NCBI GenBank assembly: GCA_037974335.1
Contig: CM075761.1
Location: 12,389,543 to 12,453,542 of the forward strand
Source of the DNA: Prionace glauca
Taxonomy: Eukaryota > Chordata > Chondrichthyes > Carcharhiniformes > Carcharhinidae
Direction: 5' to 3'
Length of the DNA stretch: 64,000 nucleotides
A program made the translations under genes and the position numbers. Each line of letters starts with the position of its first letter. Within the stretch, counting starts at the first letter, position 1. Below are positions 43,936-56,309 of the stretch, in pieces. The notes below the pieces were generated by a model. It was given only the letters and a program-made list of their open reading frames with translations. It was not told the origin of the DNA and did not search any database.

Positions 43936-44794
43936 TAGAAAAGAAATCTGTGTTGTCTCACTCCACAGTAAATGTCATGTATGTAAATGAAAGAGATGAC
44001 AACGTGAGGGATCGGATGAGTAACTTTACACATGTCACAACCGTTGGCCAGGTGACACAAGTGTTGGTGCAGGATTATAGATTCCTGGTTCACTTGGATA
44101 GTTTCTGGGAGTAAAGCAAAAGAGAAAATGCTGGAAAATCTCAGCAGGTCTGGCAGCATCTGTGAAGAGAGAAAAGAGTTGACGTTTTTGAATCCAGGCG
44201 ACCCTTTGTCAATGCTCAGTGTCGAGTGTTTTCAAGTGGCGGAGCACGGAACTGAGTGTGACTTTCAAAATGCTGATAGAGCAGCACTTTGGAGAATGTT
44301 GTTTTGCCTGGAGGAACCTATAATACTGGAGGTTACAGTCGGGATGGAATTTGATTTGAAATCCGCTTTAGGAAACAAAACAAGTCAGAGTGAATTCAGG
44401 TACATTGAGTGCCAAGAGACTAACGCAAGGCTGTGTAATCATTACCTTAATGCTCGGAGTGTAATGGGTAAAACTGATGAATTAAGGACGTGTGTTTACA
44501 TCTGGATGTTGATAATGTTGCAATCACAGAATCATAGTTGGCGGAGAGGCAAGACAGGAAACTCAATATTCCGTTGTATAGGATATTTAGGCCAGGTAGA
44601 GGAGTATGTAAAGAGAAAGGTGGTGTAGCACTATTAATTAAGAAGTCTACCACTCTGAAATCGGGATGATATGTTGAAAGGGTCCACAAATGAGGCTTTG
44701 GGGTCAGACTCTTAGAATACTAGTGGGCTAGCTAAATTACAAAAAAGTTTAATATAGGTCCTGAAAATATCAATGTGAAACAAAGAGGCAGATA

Positions 44795-45136
44795 TCATAG
44801 AACTCTACAGTGCAGAAAGAGGCCCTTCAGCCCATCGAGTCTGCACCGACCACAATCCCACCCAGCCCCTACCCCCATATCCCTACACAGCTACCCGTTA
44901 ATCCCTCTAATCTACGTATCTCAGAACACTAAGGGGCAATTTCTTAGCACGGCCAATCAACTTAACCCGCACATCAATGGACTGTGGGAGGAAACCGGAG
45001 TACCCGGAGGAAACCCACGCAGACACCAGGAGAATGTGCAAACTCCACACAGACAGTGACCCGAGCCGGGAATCGAACCCAGATTCCTGGAGCTGTGAAG
45101 CAGCAATGCTAACCACTGTGCTACCGTGCCGCCCAT
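44795..45136 (-). repeat. tRNA-related SINE, nearly complete
   Basis: Minus strand starts GGGCGGCACGGTAGCACAGTG (A-box region), then B-box 'GGTTCGATTCCCGGC', the conserved middle, and ends 'GATGGGCTGAAGGGCCTCTT' with TCTATGAT. It sits inside the ancient CR1. Confidence 0.9.
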
Positions 45137-45394
45137 ATATAGACAAATAACTGAGCTGTGTAATTTTAATAATAGCAACTAGTTACTTGTACCAAGGGAT
45201 TAGAGCTCAGCCAACGTAAATTCGAATTGGCATTCTGTAAACTGTTTAGTGGAGACAACTTTCCTAAAATATATTCAGAGCAGTTTTATTGTGTCAATAT
45301 ATAAATGGCGAACAAGTGATGGAATGGTGGTGGGTCTGATTCTGGGGAAGAAAGCCGAACAAACTCTCAGTGTGGCTGTGCATGCACATATTTA

Positions 45395-45660
45395 CTACAG
45401 TCACATGTAAGCCTACATTAACACTGCAAGTAAGTTACTGTGAAAATCCCCGAGCCGCCACACTCCGGCGTCTGTTCGGGGACACTGTGGTCGATGCACC
45501 TCTCCAGCATGTCTTTCGGGCTGTGGTAGGAAATCGGAGCTCCCCGCCGAACACACGCAGTCAGGGGGAGAACGTGCATACTCCACACAAGCAGGAAACC
45601 GTGACTCGAACATGGGCCCCGCTGCGCTATGGGGCAGCAGTGCGAACTACTGGTTTGCTT
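45395..45660 (-). repeat. Diverged SINE of the second subfamily
   Basis: Recognisable by 'CCGGCGTCTGTTCGGGGACA' and 'GCACGTTCTCCCCC'-type blocks on the two strands and a tRNA-like head with 'GGTTTCCTGCTTG'. Its 3' end differs from the main SINE ('TAATGTAGGCTTACATGTGA' on the minus strand), a unit seen in many vertebrate SINE/3'-end families. Confidence 0.6.
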
Positions 45661-47899
45661 TGCCAAGGAGGAGCATTCTCGGAATAGTGAACACGACATT
45701 TTATGGTTCAAGAATGTGAAGGACAAGCATTAAGATGGCCAGAAAAATATGGCTTTGAATTCTAGAAAGGCAGAATTTATGCAAATAAGTCAGAGTCTGG
45801 ACCATGTTGACTGGGAAGAGGTTTTATGGGTAGAACAACAGCGGACAACTGTGTATCAACGCGGGTTATGGGCATAGGTTGTCATTCAAAAAGTTACTCT
45901 GGAGAGTTCAGGTAAAATATTTTCCCTGCAGGAGGAAATGGAGAATCATGTACTTGTCCTGGACATTTCAGGGGCTGGATAGGGATGCAGAGACAGTCTT
46001 TCACTTATTCCAAGGGAGCAATTCAGCAAGGGGAATAAAGCAAGCGTAAGAAAGAAATTTGGAAATCAATTAGAATTTCAGAAAATAGACATGCAAAATG
46101 ATTCGTGAAGAAAATTCAGGAAAAACATGAGATTTTCTACAAATGGATCAGAAAATAAAGATTAACTAAGGAAATAAAAGGTGACATTGAGAAACCGCGA
46201 GGGTTGTCTATGTGTGAAGCCTCGGGAATAGTGTTAAATGAATACTTCTAGTCTGTTTTCAATCAAACAAAACAAACATTAGGTTCATAATTCATGAGAA
46301 CTGTGAGATATTTGCACAATTTGACATCGGAACTTAAGAGGTATTGGCCGTTCTGAAGGGCATGAACATGGTCTCCAGGTCATGAAGATATGGATCTACG
46401 GCTCATGTGGGAAGTGAGACGGGAAATTGCCGGAACTCTGACACATGCTGTGATTCCCTCTTTGGTGAGTGGAAATGCCAGGAGACTGAAGGAAAGGGAA
46501 CAAGATCCAACTGTACGAGCAACTTGGTGGAAATGTAAGAATACATTTTAGACCAGTAAGCCTTAGGTGACAGGGAAACAACTGGAGAAAGCTCTGAAGG
46601 AGAAAAGTAATCCCCAATTAGAATACTGTGGGTTAATTACGGATAACTAATAATGGATTGTCAGGGGGGCGGTCAGACTTAATAAATTTGATTCAAGTTT
46701 TGGAAAATTTCATCGAATGTGCGGATGAGGGAGATGCAGTTGTGTAACGTATATAACGTATTTTCCCAAAACATTGGAGAATGTTCCACATGGGAGATTG
46801 GTGGAGAAGATGGATGCACATGGATCTCAGAGGAACTTGGCGAGGTGGATCCTACACTGCTTTCTTGATATGACACAAAGGATAGCGGGAGATGGGCATT
46901 TGAATTGTTCAGATCAGAGACAGTTACTGCTTATTATATACATAATTGGTACTGGTGATAATGTTGGGGGGGTGGGAAGATTTGGGGGTAAGCGTTATAA
47001 CCAAGTTTCCAGCTGGCACCAAGATTGGTAGACTACTTCATGGTAAAGAAGAATGCCTTATGTTGCAGAAGGATATGGATGGGTTGGTCAAAAAGTTGGA
47101 ACATTCTCAAATGTTTTGGGAAAATCCATATATACATATATTTATATTACACAACTGCACAGGCAGTTCAATCCTAGCAGAAAATGAGGAAGCTCGGAGA
47201 ATGGATGGAACTTGGGGTATTTATTCACATGTTCATGAAGGCAGCAGAGCAGGTGGCTGGGACAGTTAAGAAGGCCTGTGAGATGCTTGCTATTATCAAC
47301 TATATCATTGTGTAGGCGAGCCATGGAGTAATGTTGGAGTTGTACATAACGTTGGTTTGGGCACAGCTGGGCTACTGTGTGCGGCACTGATCACTTGACG
47401 ATCGGAAGAAAGGAATTGCAGGAGAGAGGGTACAGATGAGACTCACTCGGACATTCCCTGGGATGGAGAATACTAACGGGGAATGGAGTGACGGGGGTGC
47501 GGGGGGGGGAGTGGGGGGAGGTGGTGGGGGGCATGGCTGAGGACAATACGAATGTGTGTGGCATGAATAGAGTGAATTGGACCCCTTACTTGAGATTATA
47601 TCACGACATAGTATTAGATTAAGAGAAAGAAGATTCAGGGGAGATTTAAGGAAAAGGAAAGTGTTCAGATGGTGGTAGGAATTGCAGAATACTGCATGGG
47701 AAGATAATGGGGGCAGGTAACCTTAACAACCTTTACGCGTATTTGGATGTGCACTTGAAACAGCGTGACATTCAAGAACATTGGAGCAATGTGGAAAATG
47801 GAATTAGTGTGTGTTTTTGCCGTGTCAACTCGATGGGCCAAAGGGCCTTTCCTGTGTTGTCTGACTCTATGACATTGCGGCTGAATGATTTGATTGCAC

Positions 47900-48290
47900 A
47901 CATGTTGGCACAGAGGAGATATAGCGGGGATATGATTGAGATATATAAAATTAGGGCGGAAAATAATGTGGGTGACAGGAAGAACCGGTTCTGATTGTTG
48001 GGGGGATCAACGCCTAGTGTCCATAGATTTATAGTAGTTGGCAGGAAGTTCAGCGGAAATGTGAAGGAAATCTTTTTCCACTGAAATCGGATTATTGGAA
48101 TTGACTGTTTGAGAGGGTGGTGAATGCAAAAACCGTTATAAAACTTAAGAACTAATTAAATCTCCACTTGTCAAAACATAAAAGGCCAAGTGTCGGAAAA
48201 TGGGTTGGAATATTTAGATAGATTGTCTTTGGCAGAGATGAGATGGGCTGATGGGTTGTTTCCTGTGCTGAAGATTTCTATGACCCTATT
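47900..48290 (+). mobile_element. Ancient CR1 LINE 3' end
   Basis: After the preceding element's 3' end the RT C-terminus appears again ('RRYSGDMIEIYKIRAENN') and runs to a second 3' end 'GATGGGTTGTTTCCTGTGCTG'. So this is a separate, same-orientation insertion. From 48291 to 48799 nothing was recognised. Confidence 0.6.
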
Positions 48291-48799
48291 TGAAGGAAAT
48301 ACACAGTTGTCATTAAACCATGTCCTTATTACCAGTCTCTCTCTGAGGGGTAATGTTGAGTTGGCACCCACTCTTCGATGAACCATTATGTAATACTGAG
48401 TTCTTTGTAGATATCCTGGAAATGACCCCAGTGTGTCCAGTAAGTGTTCATAAGGTATCCATGGGCTGCCACTTCATGCACACCCAATCTTCACTATCCA
48501 ACACTCACCGCAAAATAGTGAACATTATGTGAATTTCTTTCCAAGCTCTTGCAATCTTTTGAGATGAGGAGAACAAAAATGTGCACAAAACAATTAATGT
48601 TGTCTTTGTCAGCAATTATCCAATTGTGATTTGAACTCGCTAAAGTTGATAATATTCTTTCCTATGTGGCCAACTGCGTTTATTTGTCAGTATTAACTTG
48701 GTTGCATTCTTTGCAGACAGGACAAATGGATAAGGATGAATGAGGAGACAGTTGGCGGAACAAGATCAACGCGGAGAAATGTTAGGCCATTTGTTCAGA

Positions 48800-49327
48800 A
48801 GAGTACTGTGTGCAGTTCTGGTCCCCACATTACAGGAAGGCTGTGGAGGCTTTGGAAAGGGTGCAGAGGAGGTTTACTAGGATTTTGCCTGGTATGGAGG
48901 GGAGATCCTATGAGGAGAGACTGAGAGATTTAGGGTTGTTTTCGTTGGAAAGAAGGCGGCTAAGAGGGGATCTTATTGAAACATATAAGATGATTAGAGG
49001 TTTAGATAGGGTGGATAGTGATAGCCTTTTTCCTCGGATGGAGAAAGCTAGCACGAGGTGGCATGGCTTTAAATTAAGGGGGAGTAGCTACAGGACGGAT
49101 GTCAGGGGTAGGTTCTTTACCCAGCGGGTGGTGAGGGATTGGAATGCCCTGCCAGCTGCAGTTGTAAATGCGCCTAGTTTGGGGGCGTTTAAGAGATCTG
49201 TGGATAGGTTTATGGACGAAAAGGGATTGGTATAGGCTAGTGGGTCATTGTTTTGTAACTGGTCGGCGCAACATCGTGGGCCGAAGGGCCTGTTCTGCGC
49301 TGTAGTGTTCGTTGTTCTATGTTCTAT
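48800..49327 (+). mobile_element. CR1 LINE, subfamily B, 0.5 kb
   Basis: Frame open 48810-49235 from 'QFWSPHYRKAVEALERVQRR' to 'RSVDRFMDEKGLV', then the 3' UTR with GGGCCGAAGGGCC and a TTCTATG tail. It is severely 5'-truncated. Confidence 0.92.
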
Positions 49328-49514
49328 GAATAACTAATAAATAGGGATCTAATTCTTTAGGCGACTCCACAGCTGACTGACCGGGTGCATCCACGCATAA
49401 CTTGAAAGTGGTTGCAATGGAGAGAAGCAGAGTAAAGAAAAAGCCAATACACTGTTTTTCTTTAAGAGGAATATGGCATTCCAGAGCAGGGAGATTATGT
49501 CCCATTTAAGCATG

Positions 49515-49760
49515 TTGTTTAGGCTTCAGTGGGAATATTGCTTCCAGTCCTGAATGCCATATTATCTGAATGCATTGGCGAGATTACAGAGAATCATTAC
49601 AAGGATGATCCCAGGGATGAGAAATTTTGTGATGGGACTCAATTGGAGAAATTTGGAATCTTCTTCACGGGAAGCAGAAGGCTAAGAGCAGATGTGACAG
49701 GTGTTCAGAATCTTGAGGAGACGTGCGCCTGTGGTGCACAGAGTAAATTGGACACAGTCA
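49515..49760 (+). mobile_element. Ancient CR1-like fragment
   Basis: Plus-strand block with 'GATTACAGAGAATCATTACA', 'AAGGATGATCCCAGGGATGA' typical of the 'RVQRRFTRM(I)PGM' codons in old CR1 families. No frame survives. Confidence 0.4.
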
Positions 49761-49878
49761 CAAATGTAACCTTTAATATTGAACTATGGACAGTCCCTGA
49801 GGGAAAATATCCTGTTGGCATCCATTCTTCGAAGTACCATGATGACGGCTGACGGCAACAACTGGATTGATTTCCAAA

Positions 49879-50219
49879 ATAGAACAGAGAACATTCCAGC
49901 GCAGTACAGGCCCTTCGGCGCTCGATGTTGCACCGAGTGGAACCAATCTAATAACCCTCTAACCTAAAATATTCCAATGTTATCCATATACCAATCCACT
50001 GACCATTTGAACACCCTTAAAGTTGGCGACTCCACTACTGCTGTAGGCAGGGCATTCCACGCCCTCTGAGTAAAGAACCTGCCTCTGACATCCGTCCTAT
50101 AACTACCACCCCTCAATTTAAAGCTCCGTCCTCTCGTGTTAGCCGTCACCATCCGAGGAAAAAGGCTTTCACTCTCCACCCTATCTAACCCTCTGATCAT
50201 CTTGTATGTCTCAATTAAA
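49879..50219 (-). mobile_element. CR1 LINE, diverged subfamily B, 3' end
   Basis: Minus-strand frame carries 'ETYKMIRGLDRVESESLFPR' and 'LRGGSYRTDVRGRFFTQR', with a deletion before 'AWNALPTAVVESPTL'. It is older than typical B copies, and its 3' UTR reads 'GGTGCAACATCGAGCGCCGA'. The run from 50220 to 50501 shows no feature. Confidence 0.85.
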
Positions 50220-50501
50220 ATAAGCAAACGCATTGAGCGGAAGAAAACACCAGACAAATGCATTGGAAGTGACAATAAGTTACAGTGTGCAGTTACAATG
50301 CCAGGTAGAGTGAGTTAAATTCCCTGCTCCCAACACGCAAAAAAAATCGATGATTCCGTAAATTCTGAAGTAGATGATCTTTGATTTGAAGCATTTTCTA
50401 GCCCATGCCATCCTCCTGCATAGTATATTTCCATTTCCAGCAGCACCCTATTGCCCCAACTGTTGTTCCATGCGTAGGACCGACGCCAATCAGATATTAA
50501 C

Positions 50502-50823
50502 CATAGAACCCTACAGTGCAGAAACAGGCTCTTCGGCCCATCGAGTCTGCACCAGACCCTATCCCCATATCCCTACACATTTTACCTGCTAATCCCTCTA
50601 ACCTACACATCCCAGGACACTAAGGGACAATTTTAGCATAGCCAATGAACCTAACCCGCACATCTTTGGAGTGTGGGAGGAAACCGGAGCACCCGGAGAA
50701 AACCCACGCAGACACGAGGAGAATGTGCAAACTCCACACAGACAGTGACCCGAGCCGGGAATCGAACCCAGGACCCTGGAGCTGTGAAGCAGCAGTGCTA
50801 ACCACTGTGCTACCGTGCCGCCC
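50502..50823 (-). repeat. tRNA-related SINE, well preserved
   Basis: Minus strand: GGGCGGCACGGTAGCACAGTG head, A-box 'TAGCACAGTGGTTAGCACTG', B-box 'GGTTCGATTCCCGGC', middle 'CACATTCTCCTCGTGTCTGC', 3' end 'GACTCGATGGGCCGAAGAGC' and TCTATG. It lacks about 17 bases present in the 28811 copy before the 3' end. RNA polymerase III promoter boxes are intact by eye. Confidence 0.92.
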
Positions 50824-50949
50824 ACCATATTAGCCACCATATTTCCTGAATGATCACCTTCTGATATTCCTGTGACACACACTTTCAAAGCATTCCTCGG
50901 ATTTGTTCCACGTGCATTTTACATTGTAAGGAATGACTCTCCTTTTCAT

Positions 50950-51122
50950 CGAATCATAGAAACTTATGTTGCAGAAAGAGATCATGTGTAACCCTCCGAG
51001 CTTACATCATCAACAATCCCACCCAAGACTATCAGGTTAACCCCACATATTTATCATGTTAATCCTCCTGACGTTTGGGTCAATTTAGCAAGGGCCAATC
51101 AAACCAACACACACATCTTTGC
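50950..51122 (-). repeat. Old SINE fragment
   Basis: Degraded copy sharing 'CATCAACAATCCCACCCAAG', 'GGCCAATCAAACCAACACAC' with the SINEs above. The head is lost. Confidence 0.6.
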
Positions 51123-51416
51123 TCTTCGAAAATTGATGGTATTTTGAACATTAAATGGTCATGCATGTATAGATGCTGGAATCAGTGCTGTGGGAAATCA
51201 GTGACTTTCATAATATGTCATCTCACTGTCCTCACTCGTGATCTGAGAGCATTCTGAGTTGATGACATTTGATCACCTTGCTATTTACATTAGTTCCAAT
51301 CTAATGTTTATACCCATATGTGTTTAGAATGCTGTGTTGAGTCTGGCCAATAACTCTCTATTTCATTCCACTCACTCCCTCCCCTTTCTCTCGTTTTTAT
51401 TTCCAATTAACTTCAT

Positions 51417-54400
51417 TGCGATTGTGATACTGACCCGGGAAAAGTGTGGCCTTTCCAAATGTATCCCGAGCTACATGCTGGCAATGGTAGTGACGGATTT
51501 GCTGGTTATTATCACAGAGGTCATATTATTTCAGATAGGTTATGAATTTTATCCAGGATATTTACTTTCCCTTACCCCTGCGTGCAGTGTTATTGCTGTT
51601 CTGACTCGTGCCTCCAGAGACAGCTCCGTTTGGTTAACTGTCAATTTCTCGTTTGATTGCTTCATCGCTATTTGCTGCCAAAAGCTGAGAGAAAAACATT
51701 GCACAAAGACAACTTCGTGTCTTGTTAGGATAGGATAGAATTAGGATAGAACATTACAGCACAAACAGGCCCTTCGGCCCTCGGGTTGCGCCGATCGCAT
51801 CAACCCCACCAATCTATAGACCTATCTATAAACCCCAATCCCATTAAACCCCATATACTCATCCAGAAGTCTTTTAAAAGACCCCAGCGAGTTCGCCTCC
51901 ACCACCGACGACGGCAGCCGATTCCATTCACTCACCACCCTCTGAGAGAAAAACTTACCCCTAACATCACCTCTGTACTTCCCTCCCCGCACCTTAAATC
52001 TGTGTCCTCTCGTAGCGACCATTTCAACCCGGGGAAATAGCCTCTGAGAGTCCACCCTATCTATTCCTCACAACATTTTATAAACTTCTATCAGGTCGCC
52101 TCTCAACCTTCGCCTCTCCAGGGAAAAGAGTCCCTGCTCCCTCAACCTATCTTCATAAGGCATGCCTCCCAGTCCAGGCAACATCCTTGTAAATCTCCTC
52201 TGCACCCTTTCAATACCTTCTACGTCTTTTCTATAGTGAGGCGACCAGAACTGCGCACAGTACTCCAAATGAGGCCTGACGAGGGTCCTGTAAAGTTGCA
52301 GCATTACCTCCCGACTCCTAAACTCAATCCCTCGATTAATGAAGGCCAGTACACCATACGCCTTCTTGACCACCTCCTCCACCTGCGAGGCCGATTTAAG
52401 AGTCCTGTGAACCCGGACCCCGAGATCCTTCTGCTCTTCAACGCTACTAAGACCCCTGCCCTTGATAGTGTACTCGTTCATCCCGTTGGTTCTGCCGAAA
52501 TGGACGACTACACATTTATCCGCGTTGAAGTCCATCTGCCACTTCTCCGCCCATTCCTGCATCCTATCTATGTCCTGCTGCAACTTTTGACATCCTTCCA
52601 GACCATCCACAACACCGCCGACCTTCGTGTCATCAGCGAACTTGCTAACTCATCCCTCCACTTCCTCATCCAGGTCATTTATGAAAATGACAAACAGCAA
52701 GGGTCCCAGAACAGATCCCTGGGGCACCCCACTGGTGACTGACCTCCATTCCGAAAAAGACCCATCCACAACCACTCTCTGCCTTCTGCAGGCAAGCCAG
52801 TTCTGGATCCACAAGGCCAAAGGCCCTTGGATCCCATGCCCTCTCACCTTCTCAAGAAGTCTTGCATGGGAGACCTTATCAAAAACCTTGCTGAAGTCCA
52901 TGTACACTACGTCCACGGCACTTCCTTCGTCAATGTGTTCAGTCACATTATCGAAGAACTCAACTAGGCTCGTAAGGCACGACCTGCCCTTGACAAATCC
53001 ATGCTGACTATTCCTGATCATGTCAAACCTCTCCAAATGTTCGTAAATCTTGTCCCTCAGAAGCCTCTCCATCATCTTACCAACCACTGAGTTCAGACTC
53101 ACCGGGCGGTAATTTCCCGGGCTATCTCTGTTCCCTTTCTTCAAAATAGGGACTACATCCGCAATCCTCCAATCTTCCGGAACCTCTCCCGTCTCCATTG
53201 ACGACGCAAAGATCATCGCCAAGGGCTCTGCAATCACTTCCCTGGCCTCCCACAGTATCCTGGGGTACATCCCATCTGGTCCCGGCGACTTATCTACCTT
53301 GATAGAATTCAAAAGTTCTAACACATCCTCCTCCTTAATGTCCACGTACTCAATCTTTTCCACCTGCTGCAAGTCCATAGCAAGATCTCCCAAATCAGCT
53401 TCCACTGTGAATACTGATGCAAAGTACCCATTCAGCACCTCCGCCATTTCTTCTGGTTCTACACAGACCTTTCCCCCTTCATCTTTTATCGGTCCTATCC
53501 TTTCCCTTCTCACCCTTTTACCTTTCACATACTTATAGAAGGCCTTGGGATTTTCCTTAATCTTACCCGCCAAGGTCTTCTCATGACCCCTTCCGGCTCT
53601 CCTAATTTCCCTTTTAACCTCCTTTCTCCAGTCCTTATATTCTTCAAGATCCTTAACATCTCCTAGTTCCCTGAACCTTTTGTACACCTTCCTTTTCCTC
53701 CTGACTAGGTTCAACACAGCCTTCGTGCACCACGGTTCCTGCGACCTACCAAAACCCCCTTGCCTTATCGGAACATTGTCATGCAGAGCGCCAGACAAAC
53801 ATTCCTTGAATATCCGCCACCTTCCTTCGGTACTTTTCCCTAAGAATGCCTCCTTCCAGTTTATTTGTCCAAGTAACTTCCTGACTTCTTCGTATCTCCC
53901 CTTACTCCAGACAAACACCTTCCCAGCCTGTCTGATCCTATCTCGTTCCAATGCAATTGTGAAGGAGATAGAATTATGGTCACCATTCCCAAGATGCTCT
54001 CCTACCGAGAGATCCATCACCTGCCCTGGTTCATTCGCCAGTACCAGGTCAAGCACTGCCTCTCCCCTCGTAGGCTTGTCCACATACTGTGTCAGGAAAC
54101 CTTCCTGAACACACCTAACAAACTCCTCTCCAGCCAAACCCCTTACTCTAGGGATATTCCAGTCGATGTTTGGGAAATTGAAGTCTCCCATCACGACAAC
54201 TCTGTTTTTAATACATTTCTCCAGAATCTGGTTCCGTATGTGCACTTCAACTTCCCTGTCACTATTGGGCGTCCTATAGAATACACCCAGCAAAGTTTTC
54301 GACCCTTTGCTGTTATTGCAACAACATGCATCCTGCTGAGTTTGAAAAGCACTGCCGGTATTTTATATATGAACCTCATGAGATAATCGAAAATAAGCCC

Positions 54401-54904
54401 TGGTTTTGTGTTGTTACACCAAATTATTTTGTTGAGCCAGGATGGGTGGCCTTTGATTGGTTTGATACAATTCTAACGCCAATACTCCTATTCGTTATAA
54501 TATTACTGTTGAATGCTTTGACAGTCAGACACATACTCGTGTCCAGTAGGGTCCGCAAGGGACTGAAAGGTCGAAATATAGGAAAGAATCACAGTGATCC
54601 TGAGATGGAGAGTAGAAAAAAGTCTGTGGTTTTACTCTTCACAATTTCAGGGATTTTTATCCTTTTGTGGTTGACATATGTTGTGGAATTCCTATATTAT
54701 AACTTTGCAGAAACAACACTTCTGGATTATACGGATTCATTAAACACATTTGCCCGTATTGGATTTATGCTGCAGAATTTGAATTCCTGCACACACACTG
54801 TTATTTATGGGGTGACTCAGAGCAGATTCAGAGAGCAGTTCAAAAGTGTGTTGAAATGTCCAGTTAATGCTTTTATCAAATTAGTTAACAATACAAGCAA
54901 CTGA
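51417..54904 (+). pseudogene. GPR139-like receptor second exon, split by CR1
   Basis: Left half 51417-51730 reads VNFIAIVILTREKCGLSKC, 'YMLAMVVTDLLVIITEVILF', 'DSSVWLTVNFSFDCFIAICC' (DRF changed to DCF). Right half 54296-54904 reads 'YFVEPGWVAFDWFDTILTPI', 'LTVRHILVSSRVRKG', 'DPEMESRKKSVVLLFTISGI' and 'HTVIYGVTQSRFREQFK'. A 2.6 kb CR1 A copy lies between them in TM4. The expected acceptor reads AA (51415-51416) in place of AG, and a frameshift lies just after the CR1 ('[10 protein letters not shown]' passes to '[17 protein letters not shown]'). AATAAA signals follow at 54916 and 54965. No matching first exon was found upstream. Confidence 0.9.
51731..54295 (-). mobile_element. CR1 LINE, subfamily A, 2.6 kb, inside a receptor exon
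   Basis: The longest A copy. Minus strand begins in the endonuclease ('[16 protein letters not shown]', '[11 protein letters not shown]', '[12 protein letters not shown]'), then RT with '[14 protein letters not shown]', '[11 protein letters not shown]', '[14 protein letters not shown]' and 'FADDTK', and ends with the A 3' UTR. The tail is unusual: TTCTATCCTAATTCTATCC rather than TTCTATG repeats. Several small disruptions split the frame in three (51822-52055, 52068-52610, 52650-54293). Confidence 0.93.
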
Positions 54905-55115
54905 AGTCTGTACAGAATAAAATCGACCATTCCCAGATTGTTTTGTAAAGGCCAACAGAACTACAATAAAATGCAATGTCTACAAAGCTTGCCAGTCTTT
55001 TGCTTTGATATTTTTGATTCAGGTGTGGTAAAGCATTTCTACACAAAGCAGTGCTGACTGCCCCTAATCAAATTATTCCTTTCTAGATTATTATAAATCT
55101 GATCTCTTTTCAAAA

Positions 55116-55251
55116 CTGTAGATAGGTTTATGGACGAAAAGGGATTGGTTTAGGCTAGTGGGTCATTGTTTTGTAACTGGTCGGCGCAACATCGTGGGCC
55201 GAAGGGCCTGTTCTGCGCTGTAATGTTCGATGTTCTATGTTCTATGTTCTT
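55116..55251 (+). mobile_element. CR1 LINE, subfamily B, 3' end inside CR1 F
   Basis: About 136 bases in opposite orientation to F: last RT codons, GGGCCGAAGGGCC and TTCTATG repeats. Confidence 0.92.
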
Positions 55252-55969
55252 TCCAAAACTTTGTCTACAACAGTAGTAAGGTTCACTGGTCTATAAATAC
55301 TGGCGTTGTCTCTACTCCCCTTCTTGAAAAAGGGGACAACATTTGCTGTCCCTCAGTCTTCTGACACTATTCCTGTAAACAATGACGACCTAAAGATCAA
55401 AGTTTAAGGTTCAGCAATTGCCTCCCTAGCCTCCAAGAGAATCCTAGGACAAATCCTATCTGGCCCATGGGTTTTGTAGCGGGTAGGTCGTGCCTTACTA
55501 ACCTTATCTATTTTCATACTTTCCAGAATTGTTAACACCTCCTCCTCATGGATCTCAGTCCTGTCTAGTCTAATAGCCTGTATCCCAGTATTCTTCTTGA
55601 CAACATTTTCTTTTTCCTGTGTGAATACTGATGGAAAATATTCATTTAGTGCCTCTCCAATCTTTTCAGACTCCACGCACAACTTCCCACTATTTTCATT
55701 AACTGACCCTAATCTCCCCCTAGTCATTCGTTTATTGACTGACATTCCAATAGAAAGCTTTAAGATTTTCCTTTATCCTACCTGCCACAGGCTTCTCATG
55801 TCCCCTCCTGGTTCTTGTTAACTCCCTCGTTAGGTCTTTCCTGACAAACGTGTAACTCTCAAATGCCCTAACTGAGCCTTGATGTCTCATCTTAACATTG
55901 GTCTTCTTCGTAATGTCTGAGAGTAGCCCAGTGCTTCATGTGGTTAGTGTGTGCTTAAACTGGACCAGA

Positions 55970-56309
55970 TGCTGAGCAAGACAACAGCTCAGTGACTATC
56001 ATTGTTTGCTGTGCAGACACATGGATTTGGGCCGGTGTCTGTGGGAGTTTGTGCATTCTCCCCGTGCCTGCGTGGGTTTTCTCCGGGTGCTCCGGTTTCC
56101 TCCCAGACCCCAAAGATGTGCTGTTAGGCTGATGGGCAGGAATAAATTGTCCCTAAATTAGTTTTCCCTCAATGTGGATGGCCATAAAACAATAGATAAG
56201 GGTCATGGGTGGAGGGTGGTCTGGTAATGTTAAAATGGCTGCGAGGGCTCGTTGGGCCGAAGGGCCTGTTTCCCGGGCTGATTTTGTTCTTTGTTCCTTT
56301 GTTCTTTGT
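55970..56309 (+). repeat. tRNA-related SINE, second subfamily, inside CR1 F
   Basis: Plus strand: degraded head, 'GTGCCTGCGTGGGTTTTCTC', 'GGTGCTCCGGTTTCCTCCCA', then 3' end 'GCTCGTTGGGCCGAAGGGCC' and a TTCTTTG tail. The 5' limit is uncertain by about 50 bases. Confidence 0.8.

Larger units (their letters stand above)
44420..47885 (+). mobile_element. Ancient CR1 LINE, about 3 kb, with two nested SINEs
   Basis: Endonuclease start is visible as 'YLNARSVMGKTDELRTCV' (near 44440). RT landmarks follow in decayed form ('RLVEKMDAHGSQRNLARWIL' near 46790, a palm region near 47010, 'LYITLVWAQLGYC' near 47340), and the 3' end is 'GATGGGCCAAAGGGCCTTTC' near 47835. It is interrupted by SINEs at 44795-45136 and 45395-45660. 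A G-rich patch lies at about 47495-47530. Many substitutions place it among the oldest LINEs here. That all pieces are one insertion is inferred from order and orientation. Confidence 0.65.

Noticed and set aside
44795-45136. Conserved element or small RNA gene, because the same 300 bases recur at 28811, 50502 and 58068
   Set aside because: Dispersed copies with CR1-like 3' ends and independent truncations are best explained as a SINE family.
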